From positions 186,001 through 250,000 of the forward strand of contig JAVYQJ010000001.1 of NCBI GenBank assembly GCA_038731975.1: a stretch of DNA of 64,000 nt, read 5' to 3'. The notes beneath the pieces are model-generated. The model searched no databases and had not been told where the DNA came from. It saw only the letters and a program-made list of their open reading frames with translations. The first letter of the stretch is position 1; each line of letters begins with the position of its first letter. Made by a program: the position numbers and the translations under genes. This DNA is from Thermofilaceae archaeon. Lineage in GTDB: Archaea; Thermoproteota; Thermoprotei; Thermofilales; Thermofilaceae. Below, piece by piece: positions 15,333 through 23,946 of the stretch.

Positions 15333-16448
15333 ATGATGAATGGCGGAAGCGCTGTCGACTTTATAACGTTCATAGCGGTGCTGATGCTCCTATCCTACAT
15401 CTCCAGAGAGCTTGAGGTTTACCGTATATCGAGCGAGATCGAGCTCCACTTGAGGCTTTTCAAGGCGTCTCGAGATAAGGCTGCCTCCTCCGTGGTCAGG
15501 AAGCTTGGGGAGCTGGTATCGAAGATGAAGTTGCGCGTAAACTTAAGCGAGCTGGAGTCAAAGGTGAACGAATTGATTGAGCTGGTCGTTATACCGGTTG
15601 AGAGCATGGACCCCTTCGCCGTGGTGAAGAAGGTCAAGTACATGATGCTAAACGTGGATAAGTCCCTCGAAGGTGAGATAAGGAGGATTGCGCCAAACGC
15701 CGAGAAGAGCGATGTAGACACTCTCGCTTCACTGGTGCACGTCGCCAGAAGCTTGAATTTCCTTTACAAGGCTCTCAACCACGACTATACATTAGCTAGG
15801 AGGTTCAAGAGCTACTGGCTGCTTCTTCAGCTCCAAGCCCTGCTGCCATTCATAGCCGAAACCGTGAAGTCTTACGAGGGTGCACTCGAAGCCCTGCTGA
15901 GGCAGGTTCCTATAGGCGATTCCGCCGGCCCTCTCGTCCTATCCACCTTAGCCAGAGAGCTTAAGGCCGAGTACGTTGACATAGGAGTCCCCGATACGAG
16001 GGTCTATCTAGCAGATCTTGAAGGTAGACGGATCATCTTGATCAAAGCGGAAGGTCCAGGCAGCAACGTGGGGAGGGTCGATGAGGCCCTCAGACGGGCG
16101 TTAATCATGTGGGGTGACAGTGTATCTTTTGTCGTGACGATCGACGCTATGGTGAAGCTGGAAGGTGAGGTTAGTGGATCCATAGTTGAAGGTTTCGGGG
16201 TCGCTGTCGGTGGTACGGGAGCTGAAAAGTACGAGATCGAGGAGGTTCTCGCGGAGTACGGGTTAAAGGCTTACGCGCTGCTGATCAAGATGTCGGCCGA
16301 AGAAGCCATGATGCCCATGAGCAAGGATCTATATGACGCATGCCTTAAGGCTAAAGATCGCGTCAAAGCGCTACTACTTGAGCATGTCCAGCCGAGGGAG
16401 ACCGCAGTTGTAGTGGGGGTCGGCAACACACTGGGGGTGGGTAACTGA
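15333..16448 (+). CDS. DUF1512 family protein
   Basis: This 371-residue protein begins with a single hydrophobic segment (FITFIAVLMLLSYIS, about residues 10-24), so it is probably anchored to the membrane by its N-terminus. A helical middle section (SFHVARSLNFLYKALNHDY-like) and a conserved C-terminal alpha/beta region (VYLADLEGRRIILIKAEGPG, GVAVGGTGAEKYEIEE) follow. This pattern matches archaeal DUF1512, commonly next to methionine aminopeptidase, as here. The function is unknown. The start could be either of the first two Met codons; it is divergent from archease. Confidence 0.75.
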   Translation: MMNGGSAVDFITFIAVLMLLSYISRELEVYRISSEIELHLRLFKASRDKAASSVVRKLGELVSKMKLRVNLSELESKVNELIELVVIPVESMDPFAVVKKVKYMMLNVDKSLEGEIRRIAPNAEKSDVDTLASLVHVARSLNFLYKALNHDYTLARRFKSYWLLLQLQALLPFIAETVKSYEGALEALLRQVPIGDSAGPLVLSTLARELKAEYVDIGVPDTRVYLADLEGRRIILIKAEGPGSNVGRVDEALRRALIMWGDSVSFVVTIDAMVKLEGEVSGSIVEGFGVAVGGTGAEKYEIEEVLAEYGLKAYALLIKMSAEEAMMPMSKDLYDACLKAKDRVKALLLEHVQPRETAVVVGVGNTLGVGN

Positions 16449-16457
16449 AAGAGGATG

Positions 16458-17363
16458 TTACGCGCGGAGCAGTTCTAGCACTCGTGTCGTATTGATGTTC
16501 CTCCCGTGCTGTACGATCACGGTGTCCTCGAACTGGGAGACCATTCCCCGCCTTGCCTCAACGAGTACGGGGTAACGGTAGACACGGCGTCGTTCGACGA
16601 GTCTTACCAGACCCTCAAGCCCCTGTTGACCATCTTCCGCGTACACCCATCTCTCAGAGAAAGGCAGATTCTTGTACTTGGACCACAATTTTCTCAATTG
16701 TTGGTCGAGCCAGGGTTCGCCGAGACTCTTGTTGCTCACCAGCCGATAGATCGTCCCTTGTTCCTCTTCCACAACAAAACCGGCTCCATCGGTTACGAAG
16801 GGTTCGATCGCGTAGATCTCCCCGATAGAGACCTTCCCGCACGGGTCGGAACGTACGTTTGGCACATGCTTCCCGGCGTGGAGCACGTACCGTTGCATTG
16901 AGTGTCCAGAGAGGTTTGAGATCGGCTTTAGGCCCCGCGCTTTGATAGTCGACTCAACGATGTACCCTATCTCGCATAGATCAGTGGATGGTTTCAAAGC
17001 GTTAAGCGCTGCCCGCAGCGCCTGGATTGCGGCGTCAACGAGAGGCTCGTACCGGTGGTCCAGCGCGATTGTTACTGCGGCATCGGCAATGCACCCGTCA
17101 ACGTGAGCGCCGAGATCGACCTTCACCACTCCTTTCTCCGGGATAACGGTCCTATCCCTCACGCCAGGAGAGTAGTGTGCTGCCACCTCATTGATCGAGA
17201 GGTTCGCCGGGAAGGCCGGCTGCGCCCCCCTTCGCACTATCTCAGCTTCAAGTCTCTCGGCTAGCTCCAGCAGACTGACACCTTCCTTAACCATGTCGAA
17301 AGCCTTTGAAAGAGCCTCTCTGACGGCTTCTCCAGCCGCGAGCCACTTCTCTAACTCCTCCAT
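16458..17363 (-). CDS. map: Methionine aminopeptidase, type II archaeal
   Basis: This 301-residue protein has archaeal Map length. Metal-ligand motifs are visible: NEVAAHYSPG, KVDLGAHVDGCIADAAVTI (Asp pair), GHSMQRYVLHAGKHVPN (His), AIEPFVTDGAG (Glu) and SQFEDTVIV (second Glu). It removes the initiator Met from nascent proteins in the cytoplasm. It is convergent with DUF1512 (9 bp between stops) and divergent from the translin-like gene. Confidence 0.96.
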   Translation of the reverse strand: MEELEKWLAAGEAVREALSKAFDMVKEGVSLLELAERLEAEIVRRGAQPAFPANLSINEVAAHYSPGVRDRTVIPEKGVVKVDLGAHVDGCIADAAVTIALDHRYEPLVDAAIQALRAALNALKPSTDLCEIGYIVESTIKARGLKPISNLSGHSMQRYVLHAGKHVPNVRSDPCGKVSIGEIYAIEPFVTDGAGFVVEEEQGTIYRLVSNKSLGEPWLDQQLRKLWSKYKNLPFSERWVYAEDGQQGLEGLVRLVERRRVYRYPVLVEARRGMVSQFEDTVIVQHGRNINTTRVLELLRA

Positions 17364-17441
17364 CTCTCCTTCTCCTGCTGGTGCTCTTTCACGTGCTGAT
17401 AAGAGCTTAACTTCGTGGAAAACGATTAAAACGAGTTTGAT

Positions 17442-18110
17442 ATGCGTTTGGTAATGGCAGAGCGTGGTGCAAGCGCGTTGCTAGACTCCGTAGAGCGGGC
17501 CCGAAGTGTGCTGGAAGCAGAGGATAAAGCTCGAGAGAAGCTGCTAACGCTTACGCGCGAAATCGTCAGGCTTTCGCGCCAGACTATATTCAAGCTTCAC
17601 GACGGGGATCTCGCTGCAGCCGAAAGCCTCCTGAAGCATCTACGCGCTATAGTGGAAGAGCTTCTAGCTTTTAAGGAGTTGAGTCCACGGCTGTACTACA
17701 GTGGGTCCGTAACGGCTGCTCTGGCTGAGTATGTGGAGGCCAACGCGCTTTACAGCTACCTTAAGGGGGAGGAATTGAAGGGGTATGAGGCTCTACGCGT
17801 TGAACCAGTTCACTTCCTACTGGGTTTGGCGGACTTCACAGGAGAGCTGAGGAGGCTGCTGTTGAGACATCTCAGCAGCGGCGACTACGCGTCCGCCGCG
17901 CGGGAGCTCAAACTCATGGAGGAAATCTACAGAGCGCTGGTTTCAATCGCCGTCCCCGAGGCCCTCGTCCCAGGGTTAAGGCGCAAGATAGACGTGCTCA
18001 GAGCGTTGATAGAGAGCTCGGTCCGGGACTTCCACTACTCCGTGACAAGCAACAACCTGGAGCGAGCCTTGAAAGCGCTCCTTGGCGAGCTGCATGAGCG
18101 TGATGTTTAG
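17442..18110 (+). CDS. Translin-family protein
   Basis: This 222-residue, almost wholly alpha-helical protein has translin length. The segments EKLLTLTREIVRLSRQTIFK, DGDLAAAESLLKHLRAIVEE and YVEANALYSYLKGEEL follow the translin/TRAX pattern, including the acidic EALYxYL-type helix. Eukaryotic translin-TRAX binds RNA and processes tRNA 5' fragments and siRNA passenger strands; archaeal members are predicted RNA-binding oligomers. It overlaps the start of endonuclease V by 8 bp, so the two are translationally coupled. Confidence 0.8.
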   Translation: MRLVMAERGASALLDSVERARSVLEAEDKAREKLLTLTREIVRLSRQTIFKLHDGDLAAAESLLKHLRAIVEELLAFKELSPRLYYSGSVTAALAEYVEANALYSYLKGEELKGYEALRVEPVHFLLGLADFTGELRRLLLRHLSSGDYASAARELKLMEEIYRALVSIAVPEALVPGLRRKIDVLRALIESSVRDFHYSVTSNNLERALKALLGELHERDV

Positions 18111-18738
18111 TGTAGAGAGGGCCAGGTTCGCGCAACGCGTGATAGCGTCTAGGGTGTTAGAAAGCGATGCGCTTCCCAGTGAGGTCAGGTACGTTGCTGG
18201 AGTCGATGTCACGTACTCCGGGCCACGAGCTATTGCGGCTGCTGCCGTAGTTGATGCACGCACGCTCGGGTTTGTCACCAGCAGCGTTGTCGAACTGGAG
18301 GTGCATGTACCCTACATCCCCACGCTTCTCGCTTTCAGGGAAGCGGGCCCTATGATAGCTGCACTGCGCAAGCTAGACCTGGAGCCCGACGTGTTGATAG
18401 TTGATGGGAATGGAAGGCTCCACCCCCTCGGCGCCGGTATAGCCTGCCAAGTAGGCCTCGCCGTAGACAAGCCGACGATAGGGGTGGCTAAAAAGCTGCT
18501 ATGCGGCGAGGTTGGCGAGTGGAGTGGGCGAGAAGCGCCCGTCCTTTTGGCAGGCAAGGTCGTAGGGGTCGCTTTGCGTACATCATCCAAACCCATATAC
18601 GTGAGCGTGGGTCACAAGATCTCCTTACCCACAGCCGTCGCCCTCGTCTCGAGGCTCACAAGGAAAGGGACTCGCCTCCCAGAGCCCCTCAGGCTGGCGC
18701 ACGAGACCGCTACTAAGTATGCTCGGAGAGTTTTCTGA
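18103..18738 (+). CDS. nfi: Endonuclease V
   Basis: From the ATG at 18103 the protein has 211 residues, the usual length. Motifs are AGVDVTYSG (first catalytic Asp), VLIVDGNGRLHPLGAGIACQ (second catalytic Asp and the EndoV signature), IGVAKKLLCG and the C-terminal PIYVSVGHKISL. The enzyme nicks DNA 3' to deaminated adenine (hypoxanthine), and may act on inosine-containing RNA. Deamination repair is important at high temperature. The starts upstream of 18103 lie inside the translin gene and lack family homology. Its end is convergent with the next gene, overlapping by 26 bp. Confidence 0.93.
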   Translation: MFSVERARFAQRVIASRVLESDALPSEVRYVAGVDVTYSGPRAIAAAAVVDARTLGFVTSSVVELEVHVPYIPTLLAFREAGPMIAALRKLDLEPDVLIVDGNGRLHPLGAGIACQVGLAVDKPTIGVAKKLLCGEVGEWSGREAPVLLAGKVVGVALRTSSKPIYVSVGHKISLPTAVALVSRLTRKGTRLPEPLRLAHETATKYARRVF

Positions 18739-19384
18739 AAATCGCGCTGCTAGAGAAACTCTCGGTGCCCACCCTATTCTCGAGCTTCACAACGCTTATG
18801 CCTAGGTTCAGTCGGGAGATCGCTTCTCTAACCAGCTCCTCCAGGTAATGCTGGTCAGGACCCAGTAGGACGATATCCGGCCTAAGTTTCAGCAGCACCC
18901 CTTCAACATCGAGGGGGTCGCTGCCTAGGTATGCCTCATCAACGTACCTAATGCTCTTGACGACCTCTAAGCGTTGCTGCTCAGGGACTATTGGTGGCCT
19001 CCCCTTCAGCTTCTGGATCGTGGAGTCCCGGGCCACGATCACAATGACCCTGCCCAGCTCCCTAGCCCGTCTAAGTAGGTGTAGATGGCCAGGATGCAGG
19101 ATCTCAAAGGCCCCCCCAACGATGACCCTCGGTCTGGGCTTGCGTGGCCACTCGATTCTAGCCACGCTAAGCAAGTTCAGCGCGTCAAGAAGCCCCTCAG
19201 CGTAGGACGAGCACGCTATGCTGGTAATTATATCCCCCTTCTCTAGGTAGAACTCCGCATCAGATAGGTAGCTCCGAGCCTGCTCAACGACCCGTGTGGC
19301 AGCCCCCAGATCCTTCCCCTCTAAGTCAACTAGAGCTGCGCGTAGGTTCTCGATGTACCGTCTAGCCCTTTCAAGGGATTCCAT
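18713..19384 (-). CDS. DUF357 domain fused to RibL-like nucleotidyltransferase (probable FAD synthetase)
   Basis: Of 223 residues, the first 80 are a helical DUF357 domain (YLSDAEFYLEKGDIITSIAC). From about residue 85 a cytidylyltransferase-like fold follows: IVGGAFEILHPGHLHLLRRA (the GxFDxxHxGH nucleotide-binding motif with Glu for Asp), IVARDSTIQKLKG and VLLGPDQHYLEE. The ending FSSSAIFRKL fits the SSTxIR-type motif. This arrangement is typical of archaeal RibL-like enzymes, which transfer AMP to FMN. The substrate is inferred; a pantetheine or glycerol-phosphate transferase is less likely. Confidence 0.78.
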   Translation of the reverse strand: MESLERARRYIENLRAALVDLEGKDLGAATRVVEQARSYLSDAEFYLEKGDIITSIACSSYAEGLLDALNLLSVARIEWPRKPRPRVIVGGAFEILHPGHLHLLRRARELGRVIVIVARDSTIQKLKGRPPIVPEQQRLEVVKSIRYVDEAYLGSDPLDVEGVLLKLRPDIVLLGPDQHYLEELVREAISRLNLGISVVKLENRVGTESFSSSAIFRKLSEHT

Positions 19385-19418
19385 AGCCTTAACCTCCTCA
19401 TAGGACTAGCTTATTGCG

Positions 19419-20261
19419 CTATTGCACGCAATAACTCGATTTTTCTTCCATCAACGCTTTCACCCTACTTTGCCACTTTTCGACATCGAGAGGGGAGGCT
19501 CCAGCTATCAGCTGCAGAGCTTCCTTCTCTACGGGATTCAGCAGACCGGGCACGATGAGGACATGCGGTGGAGGACCAAAGTCCGGCGTAGAGGTGAGTT
19601 TAAACGCCTTCACGATCTGACTGGGGCTTGAAGCTCGCGCAACCGATACGAAGAGGGTTTCTTCATAGTCGATAATCCCCCTTCCTACACGCTCCTCCAT
19701 GCTCCACAGTAGCTGAGCGGCTTCCTCCGCGCGCATCGCGTATCCCCGCTCCACATCAAGTTCTAAAAGGAAAAGGGTGTGTAGTCCCCTCTTAAGGTTC
19801 TCCATTAAGACGTAGTAAGGGGTCAGAGGGAAGTAGCTGGAGCGCGGGCTGACGATTGTTACAGGGCGACAGAACTTGTAGAAGTCGAGACCGGTAGCTG
19901 CGCTAATAGCGTTCACTATGGAGGGTGCCGGTAGGTACTGAACCTCAACCCCTCTCTTGATTGCTTCCAGCTTAACGACGATGTGTGTAGTCGCGATAAA
20001 GGGGTCTCCAGGGGCCAGTAGAACTACCAGCTTCTCCCTGGCCATCTCGATTATCTCATAGAGCTTTTCCCCCTCAATGACGTCGCGCCCAATAACTACC
20101 ACGTTCCTCCCCACCAAGCCTTCCAGATCTCGCACGTTGAAGTCTGGGATCAGGCTAGTGTACGTTTCTACGTAAACTGCATCGGCACGCCTTAAGCACT
20201 CGAGGGTGCCCAGCGTGAGGTCCCTTAAACCACATATCCCCAAGCCGGCTATGACGAGCAT
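19419..20261 (-). CDS. dphB: Diphthine synthase
   Basis: The product is 280 residues from the ATG at 20261, which gives the family's usual opening MLVIAGLGICGLRDLTLGTL. Further motifs are VYVETYTSLIPD, VVLLAPGDPFIATTHI, and LPAPSIVNAISAATGLDFYK. The enzyme is a SAM-dependent tetrapyrrole-methylase-fold protein that trimethylates the modified His of EF-2 during diphthamide synthesis. An ATG 9 bp upstream is possible but adds nothing conserved. Confidence 0.95.
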   Translation of the reverse strand: MLVIAGLGICGLRDLTLGTLECLRRADAVYVETYTSLIPDFNVRDLEGLVGRNVVVIGRDVIEGEKLYEIIEMAREKLVVLLAPGDPFIATTHIVVKLEAIKRGVEVQYLPAPSIVNAISAATGLDFYKFCRPVTIVSPRSSYFPLTPYYVLMENLKRGLHTLFLLELDVERGYAMRAEEAAQLLWSMEERVGRGIIDYEETLFVSVARASSPSQIVKAFKLTSTPDFGPPPHVLIVPGLLNPVEKEALQLIAGASPLDVEKWQSRVKALMEEKSSYCVQ

Positions 20262-20313
20262 CGCGTACACGTTAACGCGAGGCTTTTAAACCACCGTTGA
20301 GCCACTCATTTCA

Positions 20314-20439
20314 GCGGGGGTGCCCGAGCTAGGTCAAAGGGGGCGGTCGGTCTAAGGCCCAGACTCAGGATCAGCAGACTGCGGATGGGATCTCCGCTGG
20401 CGTAGGCCTGCCCGGGTTCGAATCCCGGCCCCCGCACCA
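20314..20439 (+). tRNA. tRNA-Leu(CAG) with two introns
   Basis: The acceptor GCGGGGG/CCCCCGC, long variable arm TGGCGTAGGCCTG, T arm CCGGG/CCCGG and encoded CCA identify a class II leucine tRNA. A normal anticodon arm (GCGGA-CTCAGG-C-TCCGC, anticodon CAG at 20366-20368) forms only if two segments are removed: about 16 nt at 20347-20362 between positions 30 and 31 (non-canonical) and 22 nt at 20370-20391 at 37/38 (canonical). Sequence repeats leave the ends of the second intron ambiguous by a few bases. Removal needs the broad-specificity heteromeric splicing endonuclease known in Thermoproteota. Confidence 0.85.
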
Positions 20440-20530
20440 TAGCTAAGCAAGCTTGGAGCTCTCAGCTGCTCGTAAAGCGGTGCGGCTCGAGGGAAAAGAC
20501 ATTAAACATTCCTCCAGGGGGTTACTTGCA

Positions 20531-20788
20531 ATGGCTCGAGAGGTCAAGGTGTTCAGGATTGCTGGCTACATGAACTTGTACAGAGTTGGCGAGAGAAGGA
20601 AGTTCGTAGTAGAAGTGCCTGCTATTAAGCTTGAGCACGCAATCGAGCGGGTGTTAAGCGAGCTCGGCTCCCGCCATAAACTGAAAAGATCTCATATAGA
20701 GATAATCGAAGCCCGCGAGATACAAGAGAGTGAGATCAGCAAGCCACATGTGGCAAGCCTGCTGAACCTTGATAGAGTTGTGGCTTAA
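20531..20788 (+). CDS. rplX: Ribosomal protein LX (L18a/L20a family)
   Basis: From the ATG at 20531 the product is 85 residues, the usual size of archaeal LX. Motifs are VKVFRIAGYMNLYRVGERRK, FVVEVPAIKLEHAIERVLSE and LGSRHKLKRSHIEIIEAREI. It is a small basic beta-alpha-beta protein of the large subunit, present in crenarchaeal ribosomes. The upstream in-frame ATG at 20453 would add 26 unconserved residues next to tRNA-Leu. It is followed within 10 bp by prefoldin alpha and then ftsY, the standard archaeal order. Confidence 0.92.
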   Translation: MAREVKVFRIAGYMNLYRVGERRKFVVEVPAIKLEHAIERVLSELGSRHKLKRSHIEIIEAREIQESEISKPHVASLLNLDRVVA

Positions 20789-20798
20789 GGTGTAAGTC

Positions 20799-21209
20799 AT
20801 GGCTGAAGCTGGTGCTCAAAGGGAGCAGCTGGTAGCCGAATACACGCTGGTGAGCCAACTTGCTGAGGAGATGAGGAAGAGGATTGAGCTTTTGAACGCG
20901 AGCATGAATGAGGTTGCGGCTGCTAGACGAGCGCTAGAGGAAACCCAGAATCTCAACGAGGGTGACGAGCTGCTAGTACCCCTCGGTGCTGGGGTTTTTG
21001 TGCGCGCGAGGCTCGCGAACAAGAGCAGTGTGGTGGTGACGATTGGAGCCAGCATAATGATAGAGAAGAATGTGGATGAAGCCCTGAGAATTATCGGGAG
21101 CAGGGAACAGCGGATTAGAGATGCCCTTCAGAGGAGCATGGCTGAGTACCAAGCGTTGCTCAATCGATTGCAAGAGCTTGAGCAGCAAATACGGAGCATG
21201 AACAGGTAG
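20799..21209 (+). CDS. pfdA: Prefoldin subunit alpha
   Basis: This 136-residue protein has two long coiled-coil helices at its ends (about residues 7-47 and 95-135) flanking a beta-hairpin segment with LLVPLGAGVFVRARLANKSS and VVVTIGASIMIEK, the family signature. Two alpha and four beta subunits form the jellyfish-like chaperone that passes unfolded proteins to the thermosome. It lies between LX and FtsY, where co-translational folding and targeting genes cluster in archaea. Confidence 0.95.
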   Translation: MAEAGAQREQLVAEYTLVSQLAEEMRKRIELLNASMNEVAAARRALEETQNLNEGDELLVPLGAGVFVRARLANKSSVVVTIGASIMIEKNVDEALRIIGSREQRIRDALQRSMAEYQALLNRLQELEQQIRSMNR

Positions 21210-21285
21210 CATCTGTTCTCTATGCTCAAGAGGGCGGAGGTAGCATCTTCCGCGAGAAAAACAAACGGTGAGAGGGTAATCACCT

Positions 21286-22194
21286 ATGCTTGAAGGGTTA
21301 AGAAGCGTCTTGCATCAGATCGCTACGAGGATTACCACTTCTAAGCTATCTGAAGAGGAATTGGAGGAGATCGAATCCATAACTGTGTTCAAGCTTTTAG
21401 AGTGCGACGTGGCCCTCGAGGCGGCGGAAGAAGTCGCCCGGTATGTGAGACGCGAAGCGAGTCAGCTGCGAGTGCCCAGAGCGGGGAATCGGGAGAAGCT
21501 TGTGAGAGAGCTGCTCCGCCGTGCACTACTGAAGATTTTTGAAAGAGCCGAGTGGTTCGATTTAGAGCAGGAGGTTGCAAGGCTGCGCTCCTCAGGTGAA
21601 GTTGTCAAGATACTGTTCCTGGGACCTAACGGACACGGGAAGACAACCACGCTGGCGAAACTCGGGTACAGGTTCAAGACGAAGGGGTACTCGGTGGTTT
21701 TCGCGGCGGCAGATACGTGGAGAGCTGGAGCAATCGAGCAGTTGAGAGCTCACGCTAGGGCTGTTGGAGCGGACATCGTGGAGCACGGCTACGGGTCTGA
21801 TCCCGCGGCGGTGGCCTACGATGCTGTAGCTTATGCTCGAAAGCGCGGCCTGGATCTGGTACTAATCGATACTGCAGGGCGTCTGCAGACCGACGTAAAC
21901 TTGATGGAAGAGATGGCAAAGATAGCGCGAGTCGTTAAGCCTCACTTCAAGATTTTTGTTGGTGATGCTTTGACGGGCAACGATGCACTTGATCAAGCGC
22001 TCAAGTTCAACCAGTACGTTGGTGTAGACGGGGGCATACTGACGAAGGCGGATGCCGATACGAAGGGCGGTGCCGCGCTGAGCTTTGTATACGCCACGGG
22101 GAAGCCGATACTGTACCTGGGGACCGGGCAGGCGTACGTCGATCTGACGCCTTTCTCAGTGGACTGGTTCCTAGAAAAAGTCTTGCAAGCGTAA
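21286..22194 (+). CDS. ftsY: Signal recognition particle receptor FtsY
   Basis: This 302-residue protein is a compact archaeal FtsY with little of the acidic A domain. An N domain is followed by the GTPase: G1 FLGPNGHGKTTTLAKLGYRF (about residues 107-126), G2 AAADTWRAGAIEQLRAHA, G3 DTAGRLQTDVNL, G4 LTKADADTKGG and the closing GTGQAYVDLTPF. It docks SRP54 and ribosomes to the Sec translocon. The G1 loop carries His (GHGKTT), as in other FtsY. SecE lies two genes downstream. Confidence 0.96.
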   Translation: MLEGLRSVLHQIATRITTSKLSEEELEEIESITVFKLLECDVALEAAEEVARYVRREASQLRVPRAGNREKLVRELLRRALLKIFERAEWFDLEQEVARLRSSGEVVKILFLGPNGHGKTTTLAKLGYRFKTKGYSVVFAAADTWRAGAIEQLRAHARAVGADIVEHGYGSDPAAVAYDAVAYARKRGLDLVLIDTAGRLQTDVNLMEEMAKIARVVKPHFKIFVGDALTGNDALDQALKFNQYVGVDGGILTKADADTKGGAALSFVYATGKPILYLGTGQAYVDLTPFSVDWFLEKVLQA

Positions 22195-22224
22195 CACCTA
22201 AAGAGCGGTTAGCATCCTCCCGCC

Positions 22225-23160
22225 GTGGCTCGGCACCTCATCAGCATTAGCGATCTCACGAGGGAGGAGATCCTTTTCATTATCGAGCTCTCCCTCGAGT
22301 ACAAGAGGCTCAGGGCAAGAGGGGTTAGGCTCACGGGGGAGCTGCAGGGGCGGAGTGTCGCCATGCTCTTCGAAAAACCTTCGACCCGGACTCGGGCTTC
22401 CTTCGCAGTGGCTGTCTACGAGATGGGTGGCTTACCGGTAGTGTACACCCGTGAGGAACTGCAGCTCGCTCGGGGGGAGCCGGTGAAGGATACTGCCAGA
22501 GTGTTGTCAAGGTATCACGACGCTATAGCCGCGCGCGTTTACAAGCACGAGGTGTTGGAAGAGTTTACTCGTTTCTCTAGCGTTCCGGTGATCAATCTGC
22601 TCAGCGATAAGGAGCACCCGCTGCAAGCGATAGCAGATTACGTGACGATCTACGAAAAGTTCGGTCGCGTAGACGACGTGAGAATAGCTTTCATCGGTGA
22701 TGGTCGTGATAACGTCTTCACCTCCTTGGCTGTAGCGGGCTTGAAGCTTGGCAGCGAGATTCGGGTAGCTAGCCCCCCTCAGTACCAGCCCGATGTTTCC
22801 GCGCTCATACGGGCTGCAAAGGAGGTTAGAGGCAGTATTGAAGTGTATGAAGACCCGTTCGAAGCCGTCAAGGGAGCCCACGTTGTGTACACTGACGTTT
22901 TCGTCTCCATGGGACAGGAAGCTGAACGGGAGGACCGATTGAAAGCATTCCTACCGGGGTACAGGGTCACCTCCGAATTGATGAAAAGCGCGAGGAGCGA
23001 TGCGGTCTTCATGCATTGCCTACCCGCCCGGAGAGGGGAGGAGGTAGAGGATGAAGTGATCGAAGGGCCTTACTCGATCGTCTTCGACCAGGCTGAAAAC
23101 AGGTTGCACTCCGCAAAAGCTGTACTCAGGTTCCTTCTAACCGAAAACTTGAAAGCTTAA
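22225..23160 (+). CDS. argF: Ornithine carbamoyltransferase
   Basis: This 311-residue protein has the carbamoyl-phosphate motif FEKPSTRTRASFAVAVYEMG (STRTR, about residues 53-72), the HPLQAIADYVTI motif, and the ornithine-binding VFMHCLPARRGEEVEDEV near the C-terminus. It makes citrulline from ornithine and carbamoyl phosphate, in arginine synthesis or in reverse in catabolism. It starts with GTG at 22225. It sits unusually between FtsY and SecE, and no other arginine-biosynthesis gene is visible; agmatinase is the only other arginine-related gene here. Confidence 0.95.
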   Translation: MARHLISISDLTREEILFIIELSLEYKRLRARGVRLTGELQGRSVAMLFEKPSTRTRASFAVAVYEMGGLPVVYTREELQLARGEPVKDTARVLSRYHDAIAARVYKHEVLEEFTRFSSVPVINLLSDKEHPLQAIADYVTIYEKFGRVDDVRIAFIGDGRDNVFTSLAVAGLKLGSEIRVASPPQYQPDVSALIRAAKEVRGSIEVYEDPFEAVKGAHVVYTDVFVSMGQEAEREDRLKAFLPGYRVTSELMKSARSDAVFMHCLPARRGEEVEDEVIEGPYSIVFDQAENRLHSAKAVLRFLLTENLKA

Positions 23161-23185
23161 AACACTCGCAGGCCTGAGCAGAGCT

Positions 23186-23443
23186 ATGAGCTTTGTAAAA
23201 AACTTCATGCGTACATTGAGGGTCACTAAACGACCCGATAAGAAAGCTTACCGTGCCTCGCTTAGAATCGTAGCGCTCGGCTTGTCCCTACTGGGAGCTG
23301 TAGGGTACGTGTTTCAGCTCGCAGGCTCTGCGCTCCGGATGGTGAGCGTATCCCCCATTTCTGGTGATGTACTAGTTGTAGTCTTAGCGGCGGTAGCCGC
23401 TATTACGCTCGCTGTTGTTCTGTATCTACGCCGTCGGTACTAG
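23186..23443 (+). CDS. secE: Preprotein translocase subunit SecE (Sec61-gamma) with extra C-terminal membrane segment
   Basis: This 85-residue protein has the conserved amphipathic and first membrane helix of archaeal SecE (TKRPDKKAYRASLRIVALGL, then SLLGAVGYVFQLAGSAL). Archaeal SecE usually ends soon after; here a second hydrophobic helix (VLVVVLAAVAAITLAVVLYL) and RRRY end follow. Identity is supported by position just before spt5, the classic secE-nusG/spt5 order. SecE clamps the SecY channel in the membrane. Confidence 0.85.
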   Translation: MSFVKNFMRTLRVTKRPDKKAYRASLRIVALGLSLLGAVGYVFQLAGSALRMVSVSPISGDVLVVVLAAVAAITLAVVLYLRRRY

Positions 23444-23478
23444 CGAATAATTTTTCATAGGGGGGCGATAGGAACTCC

Positions 23479-23946
23479 GTGAGCGCTAGGCGGGTTCGCT
23501 TCTACGGCATCCGAGTTACGCAGGGGCAAGAGGTGATGATGGCCCTTTTAATGGAAGAGCGTGTGAAACTGGCTCATCTGCCAGTGCTGTCGCTGTGCAT
23601 ACTACCCGGCCTGCGGGGAGTCATAGTGGCGGAAGCGGAAGGATCACATGTCGTTCAGAGAATGTCTGCAGGTCTGAAGCATGTGCGCGGGCTCATGAGG
23701 GGTAGCATGGAGTTCCAAGAGCTTGAGCGGCTCATAGCTCCGAGGCCCATGATCGAGGTTATTCAGGTCGGAGATCTAGTCGAAATCACGGGAGGCCCCT
23801 TCCTAGGCATGAGGGGGCGGGTGCTGGAGGTAGATAAGAGCCGGGGTGAAGTGAAAGTGGAAGTCGCCGAAGCTGCGTACCCGCTACCCATTACGATAAG
23901 CGCCGATTACGTTAGGCCGCTAAGGGAGGAAAGAGCTAGCCGGTAG
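23479..23946 (+). CDS. spt5: Transcription elongation factor Spt5
   Basis: This 155-residue protein has a NusG N-terminal (NGN) domain (about residues 5-85; FYGIRVTQGQEVMMALLMEE, SLCILPGLRGVIVAEAEG) and a KOW domain (about residues 95-150; VGDLVEITGGPFLGMRGRVL). Archaeal Spt5 pairs with Spt4 to clamp RNA polymerase and raise processivity. It begins with GTG and ends 0 bp from the next gene's GTG, so read-through translation coupling is likely. Confidence 0.93.
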   Translation: MSARRVRFYGIRVTQGQEVMMALLMEERVKLAHLPVLSLCILPGLRGVIVAEAEGSHVVQRMSAGLKHVRGLMRGSMEFQELERLIAPRPMIEVIQVGDLVEITGGPFLGMRGRVLEVDKSRGEVKVEVAEAAYPLPITISADYVRPLREERASR

